A stretch of DNA of 64,000 nucleotides from Lytechinus variegatus (Eukaryota > Echinodermata > Echinoidea > Temnopleuroida > Toxopneustidae). Under the pieces are notes generated by a model. The model worked only from the letters and a program-made list of their open reading frames with translations. It did not search any database and was not told the DNA's origin. How positions within the stretch are numbered: position 1 is the first letter of the stretch; each line of letters starts with the position of its first letter. This document shows positions 61,133 to 64,000 of this stretch, in pieces. The DNA lies in the NCBI RefSeq assembly GCF_018143015.1, contig NC_054746.1, forward strand, positions 42,970,201 to 43,034,200. The letters are read 5' to 3'. The position numbers and the translations under genes are program-made.

Positions 61133-62212
61133 ATGTATACTGGAATGGAGAACATCCGTTTAGTGGTGGGTTCTTTGACTTTAGCTCTCGGTATCCCAGG
61201 AAACCTAACAATAATAATAGTCTTTATAAGACAAGGTATCAAGAACGCTACGGATGTCACCTTCATTGCTCTTGCCATTGTAGATCTCATTGCCTGTATC
61301 ATCAATGGCGTGAAGATTCCAATGGTGTTCTTTCAAGATGAACATCCATGGCCATGTTTTACTGAGATCATTGGAGGAAGATCTACACTCTATGCTGGCT
61401 TGTTTCTCACAATCTTGATAGCTTTTTCTCGCTACCAAGCTATTTGTAAGCCCTTTGAAAGGCGGATTGGAATACAAACTGCCATCCTGATTAACATTGG
61501 TTGCATACTTCTTGCATTTTGTATTCATATTCCGTTTTTCTTCACCTCCAAATCAAAGAATCTTGGAGGAGATAAGTTTGGGTGCTTTGTGTATGGCAAC
61601 ATACCATGGGGGCGTGCCGTCTATGCCAAATTCCAAGCTTCTGTATTCTGTGTTTCTGCAACAGTCATAACAATCTTATACATCGTGATATACAAGTTCA
61701 TCCATGCTCATCAGAATATTCGCAACCAACTGGAAGTGGGTATTACATCTGCACATAATGCTCAAGTTTCTAAGTCAGATGACCCAGCAACCAAAGCAGC
61801 AAAGTCTAATGGAACACAAGAAGAAGATGGTGACCCACAAAACAAGGTCTCAATCAACATGATATCCCTCAATCATCAGGCAGTCCAAGAGCAGAAAGAT
61901 CAGGTACCAAAGAAACCTAGAGGCCAGAAGACCTATCACAAGACAACCAAGACGGTCATCATTATTTCTTTTCTATTTTTTCTCCTCTGGTGTCCTAGCA
62001 TTGTACTTGATCAAGTTCCAGAAGAGAAAATCATTAACATCCTTCCAGATCCGCAACAAAGAGAGGATTTCATCTATATTTTCCATCAAACCAAATACAT
62101 CAATAATGTCATCAATATTTTTGTCTACCTGTTTGTATATCAACGTTTCAGAAAAACATTTTGCAAAACATTTGATTACTGCAATAAAAAACCTAATCCC
62201 ATTGAAGTGTAA
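61133..62212 (+). CDS. Intronless rhodopsin-like (class A) G-protein coupled receptor
   Basis: Single open frame of 359 aa with seven hydrophobic segments. TM1 PGN with N24 (N1.50), TM2 LAIVD with D51 (D2.50), C75 and C151 for the TM3-ECL2 disulphide, TM3 end FSRY (99-101) instead of DRY, long polar third intracellular loop (about 200-270), TM6 FLLWCPS in place of the common FxxCWxP, TM7 NIFVY in place of NPxxY. TM4 lacks the usual W. A short N-terminus without glycosylation-rich domains suggests a small ligand. It resembles the intronless, lineage-expanded class A receptors abundant in sea urchins; the ligand is unknown. The first in-frame ATG is at 61133; M5 is an alternative. AATAAA at 62322-62327 lies in the adjacent MITE and might serve as its poly(A) signal. 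Confidence 0.93.
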   Translation: MYTGMENIRLVVGSLTLALGIPGNLTIIIVFIRQGIKNATDVTFIALAIVDLIACIINGVKIPMVFFQDEHPWPCFTEIIGGRSTLYAGLFLTILIAFSRYQAICKPFERRIGIQTAILINIGCILLAFCIHIPFFFTSKSKNLGGDKFGCFVYGNIPWGRAVYAKFQASVFCVSATVITILYIVIYKFIHAHQNIRNQLEVGITSAHNAQVSKSDDPATKAAKSNGTQEEDGDPQNKVSINMISLNHQAVQEQKDQVPKKPRGQKTYHKTTKTVIIISFLFFLLWCPSIVLDQVPEEKIINILPDPQQREDFIYIFHQTKYINNVINIFVYLFVYQRFRKTFCKTFDYCNKKPNPIEV

Positions 62213-62289
62213 AAATGGATTTCTTCATGCCAGCCTTGTAGAGATTGGTAAAAGTCTATCTGATATTCACTGGGATTACATATAGTTAA

Positions 62290-62874
62290 AGGTCAAGTCT
62301 ACCCCAGGAAAATGTTGATAGAATAAATAGAGGAAAATCAGACTATAGATCATAACACTGAAAATTTCATCAAAATCTGACGTAAAATAAGAAAGTTATG
62401 GCATTATAAAGTTTCGCTTATTTTTCACAAACAGTGATAAGCAAAAGTCAGTGACATGCAAATGTGTTTGTCGGTGATGTCCATCACTCACTATTTCTTT
62501 TGTTTTTATTGTATGAATTATACAATATTTCATTTTTTTTACAAATTTGACAATAAGGACCAACTGGACTAAATTAAACAATGCTAATTCTATGTGTTCA
62601 GGGAGGAATTAAATTGTTGTTTCACTTGACAATGAGGAGAAAATTAGAATATTTCATGCAATGAAATACGAAAAAATAGTGAGTGGATGACATCATCAGT
62701 CTCCTTATTTGCGTACCAACCAGGATTTGCATATCACTGTTTTGCGAAACTAAGCAAAGCCTTATTAAAATGTCATAACTTTCTTATTTTTTCATCCAAT
62801 TTTAATGTAATTTTCAGTGTTATGCTGTAGGATTTTTCTTTTTTTATTCAACTCAACTTTTGTTGGAGTGGACT
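62290..62874. mobile_element. TTAA-flanked MITE, copy 3 (right end decayed)
   Basis: Starts AGGTCAAGTCTACCCC after TTAA (62286-62289) and aligns along its whole length with the inverse of 52878-53473 (CACTATTTCTTTTGTTTTTA, CAATAAGGACCAACT). The right end reads GGAGTGGACT and has lost its terminal bases and TTAA. It begins about 75 bp after the GPCR stop codon. Confidence 0.82.
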
Positions 62875-63391
62875 GAAAAGTGATTTGAAAAATCTTTTAC
62901 TCCAAGCTTCAAATTTAGGGGTCAGAAGAAAATCTCTTCTTTATATAGATCTTTATATTAAGCATTGAGGATTTGTATTCAAAACAATGGACATTAAAAT
63001 CACATTTTCAAGTTTGTTTGAATTTGAACAAAAATATAACTACTTTTCAACTGTCAATAAATGTCAGCCAAAACCTTTTATCCCCTACAAACCTACTGTA
63101 CATCACAATCGATGCCTGTTTAGGAGGACCACCACTTTTGGTCTCCTTTAAATTTCCCATATTTGAATATGTATAGCATTTTTCATTCCCTGTATGTAGA
63201 GCTATGTTGCAAACATCAAAATTAACAAAAAAATGCTACTTGCTTAACTTAAAGTATTGTATTCTGGGTAAGAAACCCAAATGAAGGTATTTGAACTATT
63301 CAGGACAATAACAGATACTATTCCATGTGGCTATATTTTGCCTTTAAAGATGTATACGAGACTAAAGAAAAAACAATTTTGGAAGTCATAC

Positions 63392-63635
63392 CCTTCGTTG
63401 AACAGAGGTGCCACGAACTTCAGCATTAACACTTGTGCCATAGCTTGGATTGTTCGATCCTTCAACCTGGATAGGCCTTCTAGCATTCGAAGCACCATCT
63501 GATGATGGCGGAGCACGTTCTTCAGCCGACATTGTCTCTGTTGGTGCCTGTTCCTCCTCCTCCTCAGCGTCAATCATCAACCGTGTGTTTTCTGTGGAAT
63601 TGTCTTCGTCCTGGTCCCACACACCCATATGGGAG
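63392..63635 (-). CDS. Acidic coding exon; candidate alternative first coding exon of presenilin
   Basis: Strong acceptor (TTTGCTTTTATATTTCCAG) at the high end and donor AGG|GTATGA at the low end enclose 244 nt. From the ATG inside, 79 residues are coded: MGVWDQDEDN start, a glutamate run, then Ser/Pro-rich disordered sequence ending SVQRR. The exon ends in phase 0 and could join presenilin exon 54176-54381, also phase 0, giving about 517 aa. ENTRLM at residues 13-18 matches the position and form of ERTSLM in human PSEN2. It cannot splice in frame to exon 55484-55615 from its likely acceptor, since ATA AAA TGA would stop. It could instead belong to another minus-strand gene entering from the right. 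The acceptor implies an upstream exon. Confidence 0.55.
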
Positions 63636-64000
63636 CTGGAAATATAAAAGCAAAAGGCTACGTCATGTGAGAGAAATAGGCTGTACAGGGAAGCTATGAG
63701 GAGGATGTATGTGCTTGTGTGATTAGACGTCACAAAATGAGTGACTTCCGCCTGCTGAGTAATTGAATGAAATGTATACAACTAGCAACTAGTTTATGTT
63801 GATAGTAGTCTTTCTCCAAGTCAAGCCCATTATGTATTTTGTGCACATCTACATTTATGAAAAGAATCATGAAAAAATCTAGAAAGAAATATTAAATTCA
63901 TGACTTCAATAAGGAATATTGACAAACAAAAGTGCTGTATGATTTGTATATTTTCTGATATGAAATACCTTTGGTGTACATTGCAACTGCACTAAATAAG
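63636..64000. promoter_or_regulatory. Upstream flank of the 63.4 kb exon with ETS and CRE-like sites
   Basis: On the minus strand, GGCGGAAGT (63744-63752, ETS-like) and GTGACGTC (63726-63733, CRE-like) lie about 100 bp upstream of the exon. That pairing is common in broadly expressed promoters; whether a start site lies here is not shown. No coding sequence in the remainder. Confidence 0.3.

Noticed and set aside
63386-63391. TGA after SVQRRV read as a true C-terminus
   Set aside because: The bases AGG|GTATGA form a good splice donor, so the reading frame probably leaves the exon before the stop.

Overview
The window looks like genomic DNA from an invertebrate deuterostome, most likely an echinoderm such as a sea urchin. 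Reasons: AT-rich sequence, many short introns, an intronless rhodopsin-like receptor of the lineage-expanded kind, and a dense load of small DNA transposons and tRNA-derived SINEs. The species cannot be fixed from sequence alone. I reconstructed five protein genes; exon boundaries were read by eye and every accepted junction keeps frame. A sixth coding exon lies near the right end.

Layout. 1-1078: minisatellite with an 81-84 bp unit. 1656-7432: two divergent testis-specific serine kinase (TSSK) genes, one intronless (minus) and one with five exons (plus). They share a 976 bp intergenic region carrying two perfect cAMP response elements. 10203-36494 (minus): a 25-exon WD-repeat gene of the WDR64/WDR49 family, 1210 aa. 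Its introns hold SINEs, a LINE remnant and several non-autonomous DNA transposons, some nested. 36495-44539: intergenic, with a hAT-type element, a repeat carrying an array of nuclear-receptor-like sites, and a probable LINE tail. 44540-55615 (minus): presenilin, 10 coding exons, 482 aa, with both catalytic aspartates. 61133-62212 (plus): an intronless class A GPCR. 63392-63635 (minus): an acidic coding exon that fits as an alternative first coding exon of presenilin, which would nest the GPCR inside a presenilin intron.

How the genes relate. The TSSK pair and perhaps the WDR64-like gene point to sperm or flagellar functions; the divergent promoter with a CRE about 0.2 kb from each start codon suggests joint cAMP/CREM-type control (inference). 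Presenilin is the catalytic subunit of gamma-secretase and is functionally unrelated to these neighbours.

Most noteworthy: (1) two mutually exclusive candidate N-termini of presenilin, each with an acidic dileucine motif at residues 13-18, like the PSEN2 endolysosomal sorting motif; (2) symmetrical CREs between the TSSKs; (3) CCCGG-ended elements with 8 bp target duplications, one nested and two forming an inverted pair; (4) a transposon-like repeat with five perfect DR1 nuclear-receptor sites. No CRISPR array, rRNA gene or convincing functional tRNA gene was seen.
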